Source of the DNA: Gammaproteobacteria bacterium
Lineage (GTDB): Bacteria > Pseudomonadota > Gammaproteobacteria > Pseudomonadales > Pseudomonadaceae
Length of the DNA: 36,846 nucleotides
Assembly (NCBI GenBank): GCA_012719655.1
Contig: JAAXZZ010000100.1
Span: forward strand, 1 to 36,846
Direction: 5' to 3'
In this document: piece by piece, positions 7,320 through 20,486 of the stretch
Position numbering within the stretch: the first letter of the stretch is position 1
Layout of the letters: the number at the start of each line of letters is the position of its first letter
Notes under the pieces: generated by a model
Databases searched by the model: none
Seen by the model: only the letters and a program-made list of their open reading frames with translations
What the model was told of the DNA's origin: nothing
Position numbers and translations under genes: made by a program

Positions 7320-8291
7320 TTATTCTGGCCTTGGTGCATAGGAAAACACATCAGCGTGCATTTGCTCTGGCTGCATACCAGCGGCCACTAGCGCATCAAA
7401 AGTGCCGTAAACCATCGCTGGCGAACCACTCACAATCACGTGGTAATCACTTAGATGTTGAATATCCAGACACACCGCCTCATACAACATCCCCATCCGA
7501 CCACTCCAGCCAGTACCTTCACTGACAATCTGATGAAAATGCAGATTAGGCATTTGCTGCCAAACAGCTAAGTTCTTCAGCGAATAAAAATCCTCAGCCA
7601 ACCGTGCCCCCCAATAGACATGGATCGGCTGGTTGAACCCCATCGCACGGCAATGCTCAATTAAACTATGGATCTGCGCCATACCCGTGCCAGCAGCAAT
7701 CAGCAATAACGGACGTTGATCAGCAGCAGCCAAATGCACGTCACCAAAGGGCATTTTAATACGCGCAATACGCTCTTTTTGCAGTTGTTTGAGCAACTCA
7801 ACGGCTGGATTATCGCGAGCCAGAATATGCAATTCCAATTCGCGGCCTTGCTGTGGCGCAGACGCTATAGAGAAAGCACTGGATTCACCATTTTCACGCT
7901 CAATCAATAGATACTGACCGGCATGATAACGCACCACTTTTCCAGCCGGCAGACGCAAATGCACCGAAAAAACATCAGCACCTAAAGGCGTGACACTGAC
8001 TAACTGGCATGCCACTTTACATAAAGGCAACTCATTTGCGGCAAGCACGCCATCCCAATGCAATTCACAATCGCTTAAGGGTTCAGCAAGACAAGTAAAC
8101 AACTCACCTGACTCAAAAATATCGCTACCTTGACGAACTTTACCGCTGATTAAATTGGCGGCGCAAATATGGCAATTACCATTGCGACAGCTTTGTGGCG
8201 CATCAAAACCTAGGCGGCGCACCGCATCAATAATTTTTTCGCCCGGCAACAGTTCAATGACATGGCCTGACGGTTGTAACATGACTTTCAT
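7320..8291 (-). CDS. 2Fe-2S ferredoxin/FAD/NAD(P)H oxidoreductase (CDP-6-deoxy-delta-3,4-glucoseen reductase-like)
   Basis: A 323-residue flavin reductase. The N-terminal plant-type ferredoxin domain holds C35-x4-C40-x2-C43 and C67 (SCRNGNCHIC, FTCLAE) for a 2Fe-2S cluster. Next comes an FAD-binding ferredoxin-reductase domain (SSAFSIASAP, about 140-150), then an NAD(P)-binding domain with LLIAAGTGMAQ. The order Fd-FAD-NAD is that of the family annotated as CDP-6-deoxy-delta-3,4-glucoseen reductase, and the true electron acceptor is unknown. I start at ATG 8291 because MKVMLQPSG begins the conserved domain; an upstream ATG at 8324 adds an atypical Cys-rich leader. It lies 49 bp downstream of ubiD on the same strand, as in Pseudomonas, suggesting co-expression. 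Confidence 0.87.
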   Translation of the reverse strand: MKVMLQPSGHVIELLPGEKIIDAVRRLGFDAPQSCRNGNCHICAANLISGKVRQGSDIFESGELFTCLAEPLSDCELHWDGVLAANELPLCKVACQLVSVTPLGADVFSVHLRLPAGKVVRYHAGQYLLIERENGESSAFSIASAPQQGRELELHILARDNPAVELLKQLQKERIARIKMPFGDVHLAAADQRPLLLIAAGTGMAQIHSLIEHCRAMGFNQPIHVYWGARLAEDFYSLKNLAVWQQMPNLHFHQIVSEGTGWSGRMGMLYEAVCLDIQHLSDYHVIVSGSPAMVYGTFDALVAAGMQPEQMHADVFSYAPRPE

Positions 8292-8340
8292 GCGTATTTT
8301 GTTCCCTGTGTGTGCACAACACAATCATCACTCAAGCGCA

Positions 8341-9807
8341 TTAATCAATACCAAGCTCAGCCCAGAGCGCATCAACGCGCTCTTTTACCGCAGGATCTTG
8401 CTCAATCACACGACCCCACTCTCGAGTGGTCTCACCTGGCCATTTATGTGTCGCATCCAAACCCATCTTGCTACCTAAGCCAGAAACAGGGGAGGCGAAG
8501 TCTAAATAGTCGATTGGTGTATTATCAATTAATACCGTATCGCGACTTGGATCCATACGCGTGGTAATCGCCCAAATCACATCATTCCAATCACGTGCAT
8601 TGACATCATCATCGGTGACAATAACGAATTTGGTATACATAAACTGCCGCAAGAAACTCCACACACCCAGCATCACCCGCTTGGCATGCCCAGGGTATTG
8701 TTTCTTAATCGTCACCACCGCCATACGATAAGAACAACCTTCTGGAGGGAGATAAAAATCGACAATTTCTGGAAATTGCTTTTGCAAAATTGGCACAAAC
8801 ACTTCATTGAGTGCCACGCCTAAAATAGCCGGCTCATCCGGCGGACGGCCGGTATAGGTACTATGGTAAATGGGGTTTTTACGATGGGTGATACGCTCCA
8901 CAGTAAAGACCGGAAAGCTATCCACTTCGTTGTAATAACCCGTGTGATCACCGTATGGACCTTCATCGGCCATCTCACTTGGGTAAATATGCCCTTCCAG
9001 TACGTACTCAGCTTGCGCAGGTACTTGCAGATCGCTGCCAATCGCCTTAACCAACTCCGTACGTGAACCACGCAATAGACCAGCAAAAGCATACTCAGAT
9101 AAAGCATCAGGCACAGGTGTGACGGCACCTAAAATGGTTGCTGGGTCAGCACCGAGAGCCACCGCAACGGGGTAGGGGCGACCTGGATAGGTTTTGCACC
9201 AATCACGAAAGTCTAACGCACCGCCACGGTGGCTGAGCCAGCGCATAATCACTTTATTGCGCCCCAAAACTTGCTGGCGATAAATGCCCAGATTCTGGCG
9301 TTCTTTATTCGGGCCCTTGGTGATGGTTAGTCCCCAAGTAATAAGCGGCGCAGCATCGCCTGGCCAGCACGTTTGAACGGGCAAGGCGTTCAAATCAACA
9401 GCATCGCCTTCAATAATCACTTCCTGACAAGGACCATCTCGACGCACTTTAGGAGCCATCGACAAGACTTTTTTATACATCGGCAGCTTACTTAAAGCAT
9501 CCTTAAAGCCTTTGGGTGGTTCAGGCTCTTTCAGCGCTGCTAGCAACTTACCAATCTCACGTAGCTCTGTCGTACTTTCCGCTCCCATACCCATGGCCAC
9601 ACGTTTAGGCGTACCAAAGAGGTTACCAAGCACGGGGGTGGTAAAACCAACAGGGTTTTCAAACAACAAAGCCGGACCACCTTTACGTAAGGTACGATCA
9701 CAGATTTCAGTCATTTCTAAAATAGGAGAGATGGGCGTGAGTATACGCTTGAGCTCACCACGCTGCTCAAGGCCGCTGATGAAGTCTCGAAGATCAGTAT
9801 ATTGCAT
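8341..9807 (-). CDS. ubiD: 4-hydroxy-3-polyprenylbenzoate decarboxylase UbiD
   Basis: A 488-residue decarboxylase of ubiquinone biosynthesis that removes the carboxyl group from 3-polyprenyl-4-hydroxybenzoate, using the prenylated flavin made by UbiX. The N-terminus [19 protein letters not shown] is the family's usual start. Other signatures are [19 protein letters not shown] and the cofactor/metal region [14 protein letters not shown], which holds the catalytic acidic residues. Length equals that expected for proteobacterial UbiD, and no key residue seems lost. The gene lies between rho and the flavin reductase, all leftward; the rho-ubiD gap of 68 bp holds a long hairpin. ubiX is not in the window. 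Confidence 0.96.
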   Translation of the reverse strand: MQYTDLRDFISGLEQRGELKRILTPISPILEMTEICDRTLRKGGPALLFENPVGFTTPVLGNLFGTPKRVAMGMGAESTTELREIGKLLAALKEPEPPKGFKDALSKLPMYKKVLSMAPKVRRDGPCQEVIIEGDAVDLNALPVQTCWPGDAAPLITWGLTITKGPNKERQNLGIYRQQVLGRNKVIMRWLSHRGGALDFRDWCKTYPGRPYPVAVALGADPATILGAVTPVPDALSEYAFAGLLRGSRTELVKAIGSDLQVPAQAEYVLEGHIYPSEMADEGPYGDHTGYYNEVDSFPVFTVERITHRKNPIYHSTYTGRPPDEPAILGVALNEVFVPILQKQFPEIVDFYLPPEGCSYRMAVVTIKKQYPGHAKRVMLGVWSFLRQFMYTKFVIVTDDDVNARDWNDVIWAITTRMDPSRDTVLIDNTPIDYLDFASPVSGLGSKMGLDATHKWPGETTREWGRVIEQDPAVKERVDALWAELGID

Positions 9808-9827
9808 GATATATGTCCGTAGCAGAT

Positions 9828-9859
9828 CAAGCGCTAAGCGGCTAAGCCGTCAGCGCTTG
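9828..9859 (-). other. Long hairpin between rho and ubiD
   Basis: The outer arms CAAGCGCT (9828-9835) and AGCGCTTG (9852-9859) are perfect, and an inner stem CGGCT/AGCCG (9839-9849) extends the structure. No T run follows in either direction, so it is not a classic terminator. It could be a processing site or a partial attenuator between rho and ubiD. Confidence 0.5.
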
Positions 9860-9875
9860 TAGTACTAAACAAGAG

Positions 9876-11138
9876 TTATTTGCTGCGCTTCATCGACATG
9901 AAAAACTCATCATTGGTTTTTGTGTCTTTAAGCTTATCTAACAAAAACTCGATGGCGGCCGTTTCATCCATAGGATGCAACAGCTTGCGTAAAATCCACA
10001 TACGCTGCAATTCATCTTCGCTGGTTAACAGCTCTTCACGACGGGTACCTGAACGGTTGATATTAATCGCAGGGAACACCCGTTTTTCAGCAATACGGCG
10101 CTCAAGTTGCAGCTCCATATTACCGGTGCCTTTAAACTCTTCGTAGATCACTTCATCCATTTTCGAACCGGTCTCAACCAAGGCCGTCGCGATAATGGTC
10201 AAAGATCCACCTTCTTCGATGTTACGCGCTGCACCAAAGAAACGCTTTGGTTTCTCTAACGCATGGGCATCCACACCACCGGTGAGTACCTTGCCGGAGC
10301 TTGGAATCACCGTGTTGTAAGCACGGGCTAAACGCGTGATCGAATCGAGCAAAATTACCACGTCTTTTTTGTGCTCAACCAAACGCTTGGCTTTTTCGAT
10401 GACCATCTCAGCCACTTGCACGTGACGAGTCGGTGGTTCATCAAAGGTTGAGGCAACCACTTCACCGCGCACGGTACGCTGCATTTCCGTTACTTCTTCA
10501 GGGCGCTCATCAATCAGCAAAACGATTAAATGGCACTCTGGATTGTTACGGGTAATGTTTGAAGCAATATTTTGCAGCATGATGGGTTTACCGGCTTTGG
10601 GCGGTGCCACAATCAAACCACGTTGACCTTTACCAATTGGCGCAGCCAAATCAATCACCCGGCCGATTAAATCTTCAGTCGAGCCATTACCGATTTCCAT
10701 GGTCAAGCGCTGATTTGGAAACAGCGGAGTCAGGTTTTCAAAAAGAATCTTATTGCGTGCGTTTTCTGGACGATCAAAGTTAATCGAATCCACTTTCAGC
10801 AGTGCAAAATAGCGTTCACCTTCTTTTGGCGGACGAATTTTACCAATAATGGTGTCGCCCGTTCTTAAGTTAAAACGGCGAATTTGACTGGGCGATACAT
10901 AAATATCGTCCGGGCCAGCTAAGTATGACGAGTCTGCTGAACGCAGAAAGCCAAAACCATCTTGTAATATTTCCAGAACACCATCACCAGAAATCTCTTC
11001 ACCACCACGCGCATGACGCTTTAGGAGTGAAAAAATAATATCCTGCTTACGCGAACGAGCCATGTTGTCTAGGCCCATTTGTTCAGCTATTTCTAGCAAT
11101 TCAGCAACGGGTTTTTGTTTTAGTTCGGTCAGATTCAT
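9876..11138 (-). CDS. rho: Transcription termination factor Rho
   Basis: A 420-residue hexameric RNA helicase that ends transcription at Rho-dependent sites. The Rho N-terminal domain (about 1-45), the cold-shock-like RNA-binding domain (about 50-125, [18 protein letters not shown]) and the RecA-type ATPase domain are all present. Walker B is [17 protein letters not shown], and the Q- and R-loop regions ([22 protein letters not shown]) look normal. The Walker A motif reads APPKAGKP: residue 185, normally the Mg-coordinating Thr, is Pro (codon CCC at 10584-10586). The ATG at 11138 has no clear Shine-Dalgarno sequence, but homologues start MNLTELK. It lies downstream of trxA on the same strand, after a 247-bp leader with inverted repeats. 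Confidence 0.95.
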   Translation of the reverse strand: MNLTELKQKPVAELLEIAEQMGLDNMARSRKQDIIFSLLKRHARGGEEISGDGVLEILQDGFGFLRSADSSYLAGPDDIYVSPSQIRRFNLRTGDTIIGKIRPPKEGERYFALLKVDSINFDRPENARNKILFENLTPLFPNQRLTMEIGNGSTEDLIGRVIDLAAPIGKGQRGLIVAPPKAGKPIMLQNIASNITRNNPECHLIVLLIDERPEEVTEMQRTVRGEVVASTFDEPPTRHVQVAEMVIEKAKRLVEHKKDVVILLDSITRLARAYNTVIPSSGKVLTGGVDAHALEKPKRFFGAARNIEEGGSLTIIATALVETGSKMDEVIYEEFKGTGNMELQLERRIAEKRVFPAININRSGTRREELLTSEDELQRMWILRKLLHPMDETAAIEFLLDKLKDTKTNDEFFMSMKRSK

Positions 11139-11385
11139 AGGGAATGACGATGATATAATTTAGAGGGAATGAGCAAGCTCTTAGCTTGTGAGGCGTACCG
11201 CGAGGAGAACAGTCGATTGTTTGTTCAGAGCCGTAAAGATATCGGCGACGGCATGCAGGCTTGTAGTTGTAATGGCTTATGCACTACAGAAATGGAATCT
11301 ACCACTTGTAAAGAGACGCGTCTAGTGTACAAATTGATAATATGCACACTAGACGTCAATACAGCTGAGCGATTCTCGCAGTAAT
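11139..11385 (-). promoter_or_regulatory. trxA-rho intergenic leader with inverted repeats
   Basis: The 247-bp rho leader holds CAAGCT-CTT-AGCTTG (11174-11188), close to the rho start. It also holds CGTCTAGTGT/ACACTAGACG (11319-11328 and 11346-11355, perfect, 17-nt loop), close to the trxA stop. The second could end trxA transcription, although its T run on the minus strand is weak. Rho is known to control its own mRNA leader in E. coli, so a long structured leader is expected, but I cannot show that mechanism here. Confidence 0.5.
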
Positions 11386-11712
11386 TTAGAGGTGGCCTTC
11401 TAAAAAAGCGACTAACTGGCTTTTTGATAAAGCACCTACTTTAGTGGCCTCAACGTTACCGTTTTTAAACAACATCAGAGTTGGAATGCCGCGCACGCCA
11501 TACTTTGGCGGAGTGGCTTGGTTGTCATCAATATTTAATTTACAAATTTTTACTTTGCCAGCAAATTCAACGGCAACATCTTCTAAAACTGGAGCAATCA
11601 TTTTGCAAGGACCGCACCACTCAGCCCAGTAGTCAACCAGCACAGGGCCGTCGGCTTGCAGTACATCTTGCTCAAAGCTTGAATCGCTAATATTGGTAAT
11701 GTGATCGCTCAT
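11386..11712 (-). CDS. trxA: Thioredoxin 1
   Basis: A 108-residue cytoplasmic thioredoxin that reduces protein disulfides and serves ribonucleotide reductase and other enzymes. The active site is [10 protein letters not shown] with the canonical CGPC. The cis-proline loop [11 protein letters not shown] is also present. Its length is standard. The start is ATG 11712, with GAGAGG about 5 bp upstream; the ATG at 11739 would add nine residues absent from the family. Gene order trxA-rho on the minus strand and ppx divergent from trxA matches Pseudomonas. Confidence 0.96.
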   Translation of the reverse strand: MSDHITNISDSSFEQDVLQADGPVLVDYWAEWCGPCKMIAPVLEDVAVEFAGKVKICKLNIDDNQATPPKYGVRGIPTLMLFKNGNVEATKVGALSKSQLVAFLEGHL

Positions 11713-11900
11713 GAAACCTCTCCGAAACAGCGGATGCAAATTAAAGTTTTATAATCATAACGTGACTTGCCCTTTAACGAAAGTAACCGAGCAAAACACT
11801 GCGATGATTTTTTCTCATCATACCGGCAAAAAACTTTTTTACATTGGCGAATCTGTCGTGGCATGGCACGATACACTTATTATTTCTTTGGAATAGCGGC

Positions 11901-13403
11901 ATGCCCAATTCTGCTCCCAAACACTTCCCATTGATCGCCGCCATTGATCTGGGATCCAATAGTTTTCATATGGTTCTGGCTAAAACTGACCAACGCGAGA
12001 TACGAATTCTTGAGCGCATTGGCGAAAAGGTGCAATTGGCTGCCGGTATCAATGCAGAGCTAGAGTTACAAGATGACGCGATTGAACGTGGCCTTGACTG
12101 CTTGCGACGCTTTGCTCAACTGATCAGCGACTTACCCCAAGGCGCCGTGCGGATTGTTGGTACCAGTTCGTTAAGGGTGGCACATAACCGTCAAGACTTT
12201 ATTCGCCGCGCTGAAGAAATATTAGGCCACGATGTCGATGTCATTTCGGGCCGCGAAGAAGCACGGTTGATTTATCTGGGGGTATCTCACTCTCTAGCCG
12301 ATACGCCGGGCAAACGTTTGGTGGTGGATATTGGCGGTGGTAGTACAGAATTTATCATTGGCCAACAGTTTGAATCTCAGCTACGTGGCAGCTTGCAGAT
12401 GGGTTGTGTCAGCTTCACTCAGCGCTTCTTTAAAGATGGCATGGTCACTCCCGCCCGTTACGCGCAAGCCTATACAGCCGCACGTCTCGAACTGATGGAG
12501 CTTGAGCAAAGTCTGCGCCGAATGGGCTGGCAAGATACTGTTGGTGCTTCTGGAACCATTCGTTCAGTCGGCCAAGCCCTTGCTGCTGCCGGCCTAACCA
12601 ATGGCGAAATCACCAATTCCGGGCTGACCTGGCTCAAACGCAAGGTGCTAAAAATCGGTGACACTAGAAAGATTGATATTGCCGGCGTCAAACCTGAGCG
12701 CAGTGCTATTTTACCGGCGGGTTTAGCAATTATCGAAGCCATTTTTGATGCTTTAAACCTTGAGCAAATGGCACCTTGTGATGGCGCATTACGTGAAGGC
12801 GTACTCTACGACTTACTGGGTCGCCATCAGAATGAAGATGTACGTGAGCGCTCGATCCAAAGCTTAATGGAACGCAGTCATGTTGATTTTGAACATGCGC
12901 AAAAAGTTGAAAGCAAAGCCCTTGAGGCCTTAGAGCAAGTGGCTGAAGCCTGGCAACTCAATGAAGAATGGCACAGCGATATGCTCAGCTGGGCAGCTCG
13001 TGTGCATGAAGTGGGTTTAGACATTGCTCACTATCATTACCACAAGCACGGTGCTTATTTAGTCGAGCATTCGGACTTAGCCGGCTTCTCCCGCCAAGAT
13101 CAACAAATGCTCGCGCTGTTAGTGCGGGGTCATCGCCGCAATATCCCTAAAGAGCGTTTTGCGGAGTTTAACGCTGAAGGCCAACAGTTATTGCGCCTGT
13201 GTATTTTGCTGCGTTTTGCCATTCTTTTGCACCACATTCGTGGCTCTCAAGAAGTTCCTAAGCTAGAACTGACGGCGAAAACCAACAGCTTGCACATCCG
13301 CTTCCCTGAGCACTGGCTAGACAATAACCCTCTAACCTTGGCTGATTTTCAAAAAGAAGCGGGCTGGTTAGAGCGCATCGACTTTACCTTAACGGCTGAG
13401 TAG
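11901..13403 (+). CDS. ppx: Exopolyphosphatase
   Basis: A 500-residue enzyme that hydrolyses terminal phosphates from polyphosphate; related GppA acts on pppGpp. The ASKHA ATPase fold shows phosphate 1 ([15 protein letters not shown], about 11-25), phosphate 2 ([14 protein letters not shown]) and adenosine-type motifs, followed by the Ppx HD-like C-terminal domain ([20 protein letters not shown]). I use the ATG at 11901 (MPNSAPK), because the extra 19 residues from 11844 are not family-like. It is divergent from trxA across 188 bp. The usual partner ppk is not nearby. In this genome ppx is close to dnaA, which is not the Pseudomonas arrangement. Confidence 0.93.
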   Translation: MPNSAPKHFPLIAAIDLGSNSFHMVLAKTDQREIRILERIGEKVQLAAGINAELELQDDAIERGLDCLRRFAQLISDLPQGAVRIVGTSSLRVAHNRQDFIRRAEEILGHDVDVISGREEARLIYLGVSHSLADTPGKRLVVDIGGGSTEFIIGQQFESQLRGSLQMGCVSFTQRFFKDGMVTPARYAQAYTAARLELMELEQSLRRMGWQDTVGASGTIRSVGQALAAAGLTNGEITNSGLTWLKRKVLKIGDTRKIDIAGVKPERSAILPAGLAIIEAIFDALNLEQMAPCDGALREGVLYDLLGRHQNEDVRERSIQSLMERSHVDFEHAQKVESKALEALEQVAEAWQLNEEWHSDMLSWAARVHEVGLDIAHYHYHKHGAYLVEHSDLAGFSRQDQQMLALLVRGHRRNIPKERFAEFNAEGQQLLRLCILLRFAILLHHIRGSQEVPKLELTAKTNSLHIRFPEHWLDNNPLTLADFQKEAGWLERIDFTLTAE

Positions 13404-13438
13404 CTCTGTTTACCAGTGGTTAGTTATCTAATTGCGTC

Positions 13439-13876
13439 TTAAAGCTTAGATCGCCACTCACTCAACTGAACCACGGTGTTTTGCCCTGCATGGGTTTGCG
13501 CTTCACTGGTGCTATGCTGTGTGTGCACAACATTATTGCCGTCTACTGTCTGCATGGTTTCATAAGTGGGATAAGCCTGCAGTTCAATCCTAGCTAAATG
13601 GCGACCATACATCGCCACTGTGCCATTTAAGCGCTCTTGGCTGGTGACAGTAAACTCAAAGCTATAAATACGCGCCAAGCGCTTACGCTGGCTACCATCA
13701 GTCATGATTTTCCAGCCTTTAAAGGCCACATTACCGTCCAGCAGTTGCACCGAGTGCCGCTGACAATGGCCTCGCGCATGCTCTAGGGCACACTCACGTA
13801 CCCCATGTCCGCGCCAGATCCAAGCAATACTCAAAGCCACTAGCAACCAAGCGGTTAACTCACCCAACGTTATCAT
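13439..13876 (-). CDS. DUF3301 family membrane-anchored protein
   Basis: A 145-residue protein with one N-terminal membrane segment (about 5-22, LGELTAWLLVALSIAWIW). A globular part follows, with CALEHARGHCQRHSVQLLDG, LARIYSFEFTVTSQERLNG and a GRHLARIELQAYPTYE stretch. This pattern fits the DUF3301 family, widespread in gammaproteobacteria and of unknown function. The extra C-terminal tail (about 110-145) is polar and Gln/Thr-rich. It converges with ppx (35 bp gap) and is divergent from dnaA, filling the place that rpmH holds in Pseudomonas. Confidence 0.75.
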   Translation of the reverse strand: MITLGELTAWLLVALSIAWIWRGHGVRECALEHARGHCQRHSVQLLDGNVAFKGWKIMTDGSQRKRLARIYSFEFTVTSQERLNGTVAMYGRHLARIELQAYPTYETMQTVDGNNVVHTQHSTSEAQTHAGQNTVVQLSEWRSKL

Positions 13877-14039
13877 TTCTTTACCTTGCGTATGTGCAAT
13901 TTATCACGACACAGCAGCGCTGCTGGATCAATATGTAGCTTGTAAAAGGCTGCGCTATTTTTACCATGCCTGTGGATAACTTTACCTCTGACGGCTACAA
14001 TAGCCTGTCGTAATTACTATGTTTTATTGAGGGATCTCT
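13877..14039 (+). promoter_or_regulatory. dnaA promoter region with one perfect DnaA box
   Basis: The 163-bp gap between the DUF3301 gene and dnaA contains TGTGGATAA at 13971-13979, the exact complement of TTATCCACA. A candidate -10, TACAAT (13996-14001), lies inside the small palindrome GGCTACAATAGCC. The 17-bp-spaced -35 (TGGATA, 13973-13978) overlaps the DnaA box, which fits dnaA autorepression. I found no second box of good match in this gap and no AT-rich repeat array, so a full oriC is not evident. Confidence 0.65.
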
Positions 14040-15542
14040 GTGTCTGTCGAACTTTGGCTACAGTCTATCGATTTTTTACGCGATGAACTGCCTGCTCAGC
14101 ATTTCAACACCTGGATCCGTCCATTACAAGTTGAAGCCGTCGGTGATGAACTGCATATTTTCGCACCGAATCGGTTTGTATTAGATTGGGTCAATGATAA
14201 ATATATCAACCGCATTTTAGAGTTGATGGCCGAGCGTAATAATGGCGAAGTTCCGCCTATTGCTCTGCAAATTGGTAGCAAGGGCAATGCCCGCACTAGC
14301 TTTAGTAGCGCACCTAACATACCAACCCGCAGCCAATCTAACAGTCAAGTTTCTGCCGCGGCAACTGCAGTACCTATCGTAGAGACTCTGGCTACACAGG
14401 CCGAGACGACTCTGCAACAATCGACCACCAATCCAGCACCTGTGCCTATCCATAACGTTGCTCCTGCGCCCAGCCCCCCCACAAGCGAGCGCGGCGCACC
14501 GGCAAAAGGTGCAATCAAGCACGTTAGCGCACTGAATCGCTCATTTACCTTTGATAGTTTTGTCGAAGGTAAATCGAACCAACTGGCGCGCGCTGCCGCT
14601 TGGCAGGTAGCTGACAATCCTAAGCATGGTTACAACCCACTATTTTTGTATGGCGGTGTTGGTTTAGGGAAAACTCACTTGATGCATGCGGTTGGTAATC
14701 ATTTACTGCAGAAAAACCCGAACGCAAAAGTCATTTATTTGCATTCTGAGCGCTTTGTGGCCGACATGGTCCGTGCCTTACAAAACAATGCGATCAATGA
14801 GTTTAAAAACTATTACCGCTCGGTTGATGCGCTACTGATTGATGACATTCAATTCTTTGCCAACAAAGAGCGCTCACAAGAAGAGTTTTTTCACACCTTT
14901 AATGCCTTACTTGAAGGTAATCAACAGGTCATTCTTACCAGTGACCGCTACCCGAAAGAAATTGACGGCCTTGAAGAGCGCTTAAAATCACGTTTTGGTT
15001 GGGGTCTAACGGTTGCTGTAGAGCCACCTGAACTAGAAACGCGCGTCGCTATTTTGATGAAAAAAGCCGAGCAGAGCAGGGTACAACTCTCGCATGATTG
15101 CGCATTCTTTATTGCTCAGCGTATCCGCTCTAACGTTCGTGAACTAGAAGGTGCATTGAAACGCGTCATTGCTCACTCACACTTCACCAATGAACCCATC
15201 ACAGTGGAACTGATCCGCGAATCACTGAAAGACCTATTGGCACTGCAAGACAAACTTGTCAGTATTGATAACATTCAGCGCACAGTGGCTGAGTACTACA
15301 AAATTAAAATTTCCGATATTTTATCAAAACGTCGTTCACGCTCAGTGGCCCGCCCCCGTCAGGTGGCAATGGCTCTCGCCAAGGAAATCACCAATCACAG
15401 TTTGCCTGAAATTGGTGACGCCTTTGGTGGACGCGATCACACCACTGTTTTGCATGCTTGTCGGAAAATTGCTGAACTGAGCGAAACCGATGCGGACATC
15501 CGCGAAGACTATAAAAACCTACTGCGCACGTTAACGACATAA
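14040..15542 (+). CDS. dnaA: Chromosomal replication initiator protein DnaA
   Basis: A 500-residue AAA+ initiator that binds DnaA boxes and melts oriC. Domain I (about 1-85, [21 protein letters not shown]) is followed by a variable linker of Ala, Thr, Pro and Ser (about 86-160). Domain III has Walker A GGVGLGKT (205-212) and Walker [11 protein letters not shown]-terminal domain IV carries the DNA-binding signature [15 protein letters not shown]. Translation starts at GTG 14040, preceded by GAGGGA. It is the first gene of dnaA-dnaN-recF-gyrB. The upstream neighbour is unusual: rpmH-rnpA is absent. Confidence 0.98.
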   Translation: MSVELWLQSIDFLRDELPAQHFNTWIRPLQVEAVGDELHIFAPNRFVLDWVNDKYINRILELMAERNNGEVPPIALQIGSKGNARTSFSSAPNIPTRSQSNSQVSAAATAVPIVETLATQAETTLQQSTTNPAPVPIHNVAPAPSPPTSERGAPAKGAIKHVSALNRSFTFDSFVEGKSNQLARAAAWQVADNPKHGYNPLFLYGGVGLGKTHLMHAVGNHLLQKNPNAKVIYLHSERFVADMVRALQNNAINEFKNYYRSVDALLIDDIQFFANKERSQEEFFHTFNALLEGNQQVILTSDRYPKEIDGLEERLKSRFGWGLTVAVEPPELETRVAILMKKAEQSRVQLSHDCAFFIAQRIRSNVRELEGALKRVIAHSHFTNEPITVELIRESLKDLLALQDKLVSIDNIQRTVAEYYKIKISDILSKRRSRSVARPRQVAMALAKEITNHSLPEIGDAFGGRDHTTVLHACRKIAELSETDADIREDYKNLLRTLTT

Positions 15543-15577
15543 CAGCAGTGCTAGCACTCTCACGCAAGGGAATAACC

Positions 15578-16681
15578 ATGCACTTCACCATCCAACGCGA
15601 AGCTTTGTTAAAACCGCTGCAACTGGTGGCCGGTGTTGTTGAACGCAAGCAAACCATGCCTGTGTTATCCAACGTCCTCCTGGTCATCGAAGGGCAGAAC
15701 CTATCCATGACAGGTACCGATACCGAAGTTGAACTGGTCGGCCGCATTACACTGCAAGAGCCAGCGCAAGCCGGTGAAATTACTGTACCGGCTCGTAAAC
15801 TCATGGATATTTGCAAAAACTTACCGGCTGATGCAATGATTGACTTCAAAGTCGATGATCAAAAAGTGTTGATCAAAGCCGGTCGCAGTCGTTTTACCCT
15901 GACCACATTACCCGCCTCAGATTTCCCTTCGTCAGAAGAAACGCCTGGCTCATTATGCTTTACCCTTGAGCAAAGCAGTGTCCGTCGTTTGATTGAACGC
16001 ACCAGTTTTGCTATGGCGCAGCAAGATGTCCGTTATTACTTAAATGGCCTGATGCTCGAAGCTAAGCAAGGTCAATTACGCGCTGTCGCCACTGATGGTC
16101 ACCGCTTAGCAATGTGCTCAGTACCCGCCGGCATTACCGAAGACATTCAGCACCAAGTCATCGTTCCGCGCAAAGGCGTTTTAGAATTAGCCCGTTTAAT
16201 GACCGAAGACAGCGCAGAAGTCAGCATTATTTTTGGTAGCAACTACATTCGCGCAACCACTGATGAGTTCACCTTCATTTCTAAACTGGTTGACGGTAAG
16301 TTCCCTGACTATGAGCGAGTGCTACCCCGTGGCGGCGACAAAACTGTATTGGCAGATCGTCAAAGCCTACGTGAAGCATTAAACCGTGCCTCTATTCTAT
16401 CCAATGAGAAGTACCGAGGCATTCGTTGGCAGCTAGAGCCAAGCTTACTGAAAATCCAAGCCAACAACCCTGAGCAAGAAGTTGCAGAGGATGAAGTTAC
16501 CGTAGACTACAGCGGCAGCACTTTAGAAATCGGCTTCAACGTTACCTATCTGCTCGACGTGCTCAGCGCCACCTCATCGGAGCAAATCAGCATTGTGCTA
16601 TCAGACTCCAACAGCAGCGCATTAATTCAAGAGGCCGACAACGACAGTGCTTCTTATGTTGTTATGCCAATGCGTCTGTAA
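15578..16681 (+). CDS. dnaN: DNA polymerase III beta subunit (sliding clamp)
   Basis: A 367-residue clamp that encircles DNA as a dimer and gives the replicase its processivity. It begins MHFTIQREALLKPLQLVAGVVE and ends with the clamp C-terminal peptide VMPMRL. Three beta-clamp domains are complete. AAGGGA lies 7 bp before the ATG at 15578; a 15548 start would add ten non-conserved residues. It is 35 bp after dnaA and 12 bp before recF, in the same direction, so they probably share an operon. Confidence 0.98.
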   Translation: MHFTIQREALLKPLQLVAGVVERKQTMPVLSNVLLVIEGQNLSMTGTDTEVELVGRITLQEPAQAGEITVPARKLMDICKNLPADAMIDFKVDDQKVLIKAGRSRFTLTTLPASDFPSSEETPGSLCFTLEQSSVRRLIERTSFAMAQQDVRYYLNGLMLEAKQGQLRAVATDGHRLAMCSVPAGITEDIQHQVIVPRKGVLELARLMTEDSAEVSIIFGSNYIRATTDEFTFISKLVDGKFPDYERVLPRGGDKTVLADRQSLREALNRASILSNEKYRGIRWQLEPSLLKIQANNPEQEVAEDEVTVDYSGSTLEIGFNVTYLLDVLSATSSEQISIVLSDSNSSALIQEADNDSASYVVMPMRL

Positions 16682-16693
16682 TAGTTATTTAGT

Positions 16694-20211
<3,518 letters not shown>

Positions 20212-20223
20212 GCGCGCTTGGCC

Positions 20224-20260
20224 TGCCGCTGTATCACGCAACGGATACAGCGGCAGCATT
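20224..20260 (+). terminator. Terminator after gyrB
   Basis: Perfect 11-bp arms TGCCGCTGTAT (20224-20234) and ATACAGCGGCA (20245-20255) with a 10-nt loop, 12 bp after the gyrB stop. The following T run is short (GCATTCTT), so termination may be partial. Confidence 0.75.
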
Positions 20261-20486
20261 CTTATGTCTCAAGCGATCCTGTCACAGCATAATCTTAGCG
20301 CTGGGTTAAAGTACGCGATGCTTTAGCCAAATAACACGCAGTTCCAGCAGATATTTTGTAATAAAAAAATTACGATCTCATAGGGTCAATCCATTTTTTT
20401 ATGTCATCATGTGCGTCGTTACAAACCACGCAAGGAATGCAACACGCATCTTAAGGCATGCTACTGCCTTTAATTGAGTATTTTCC

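Noticed and set aside
12470-12742. Leftward open frames inside ppx, dnaA, gyrB, dsbD and other genes
   Set aside because: They are antisense shadows of well-supported genes with no motif of their own.
13909-13917. TTATCACGA near dnaA as a DnaA box
   Set aside because: Three mismatches to TTATCCACA.
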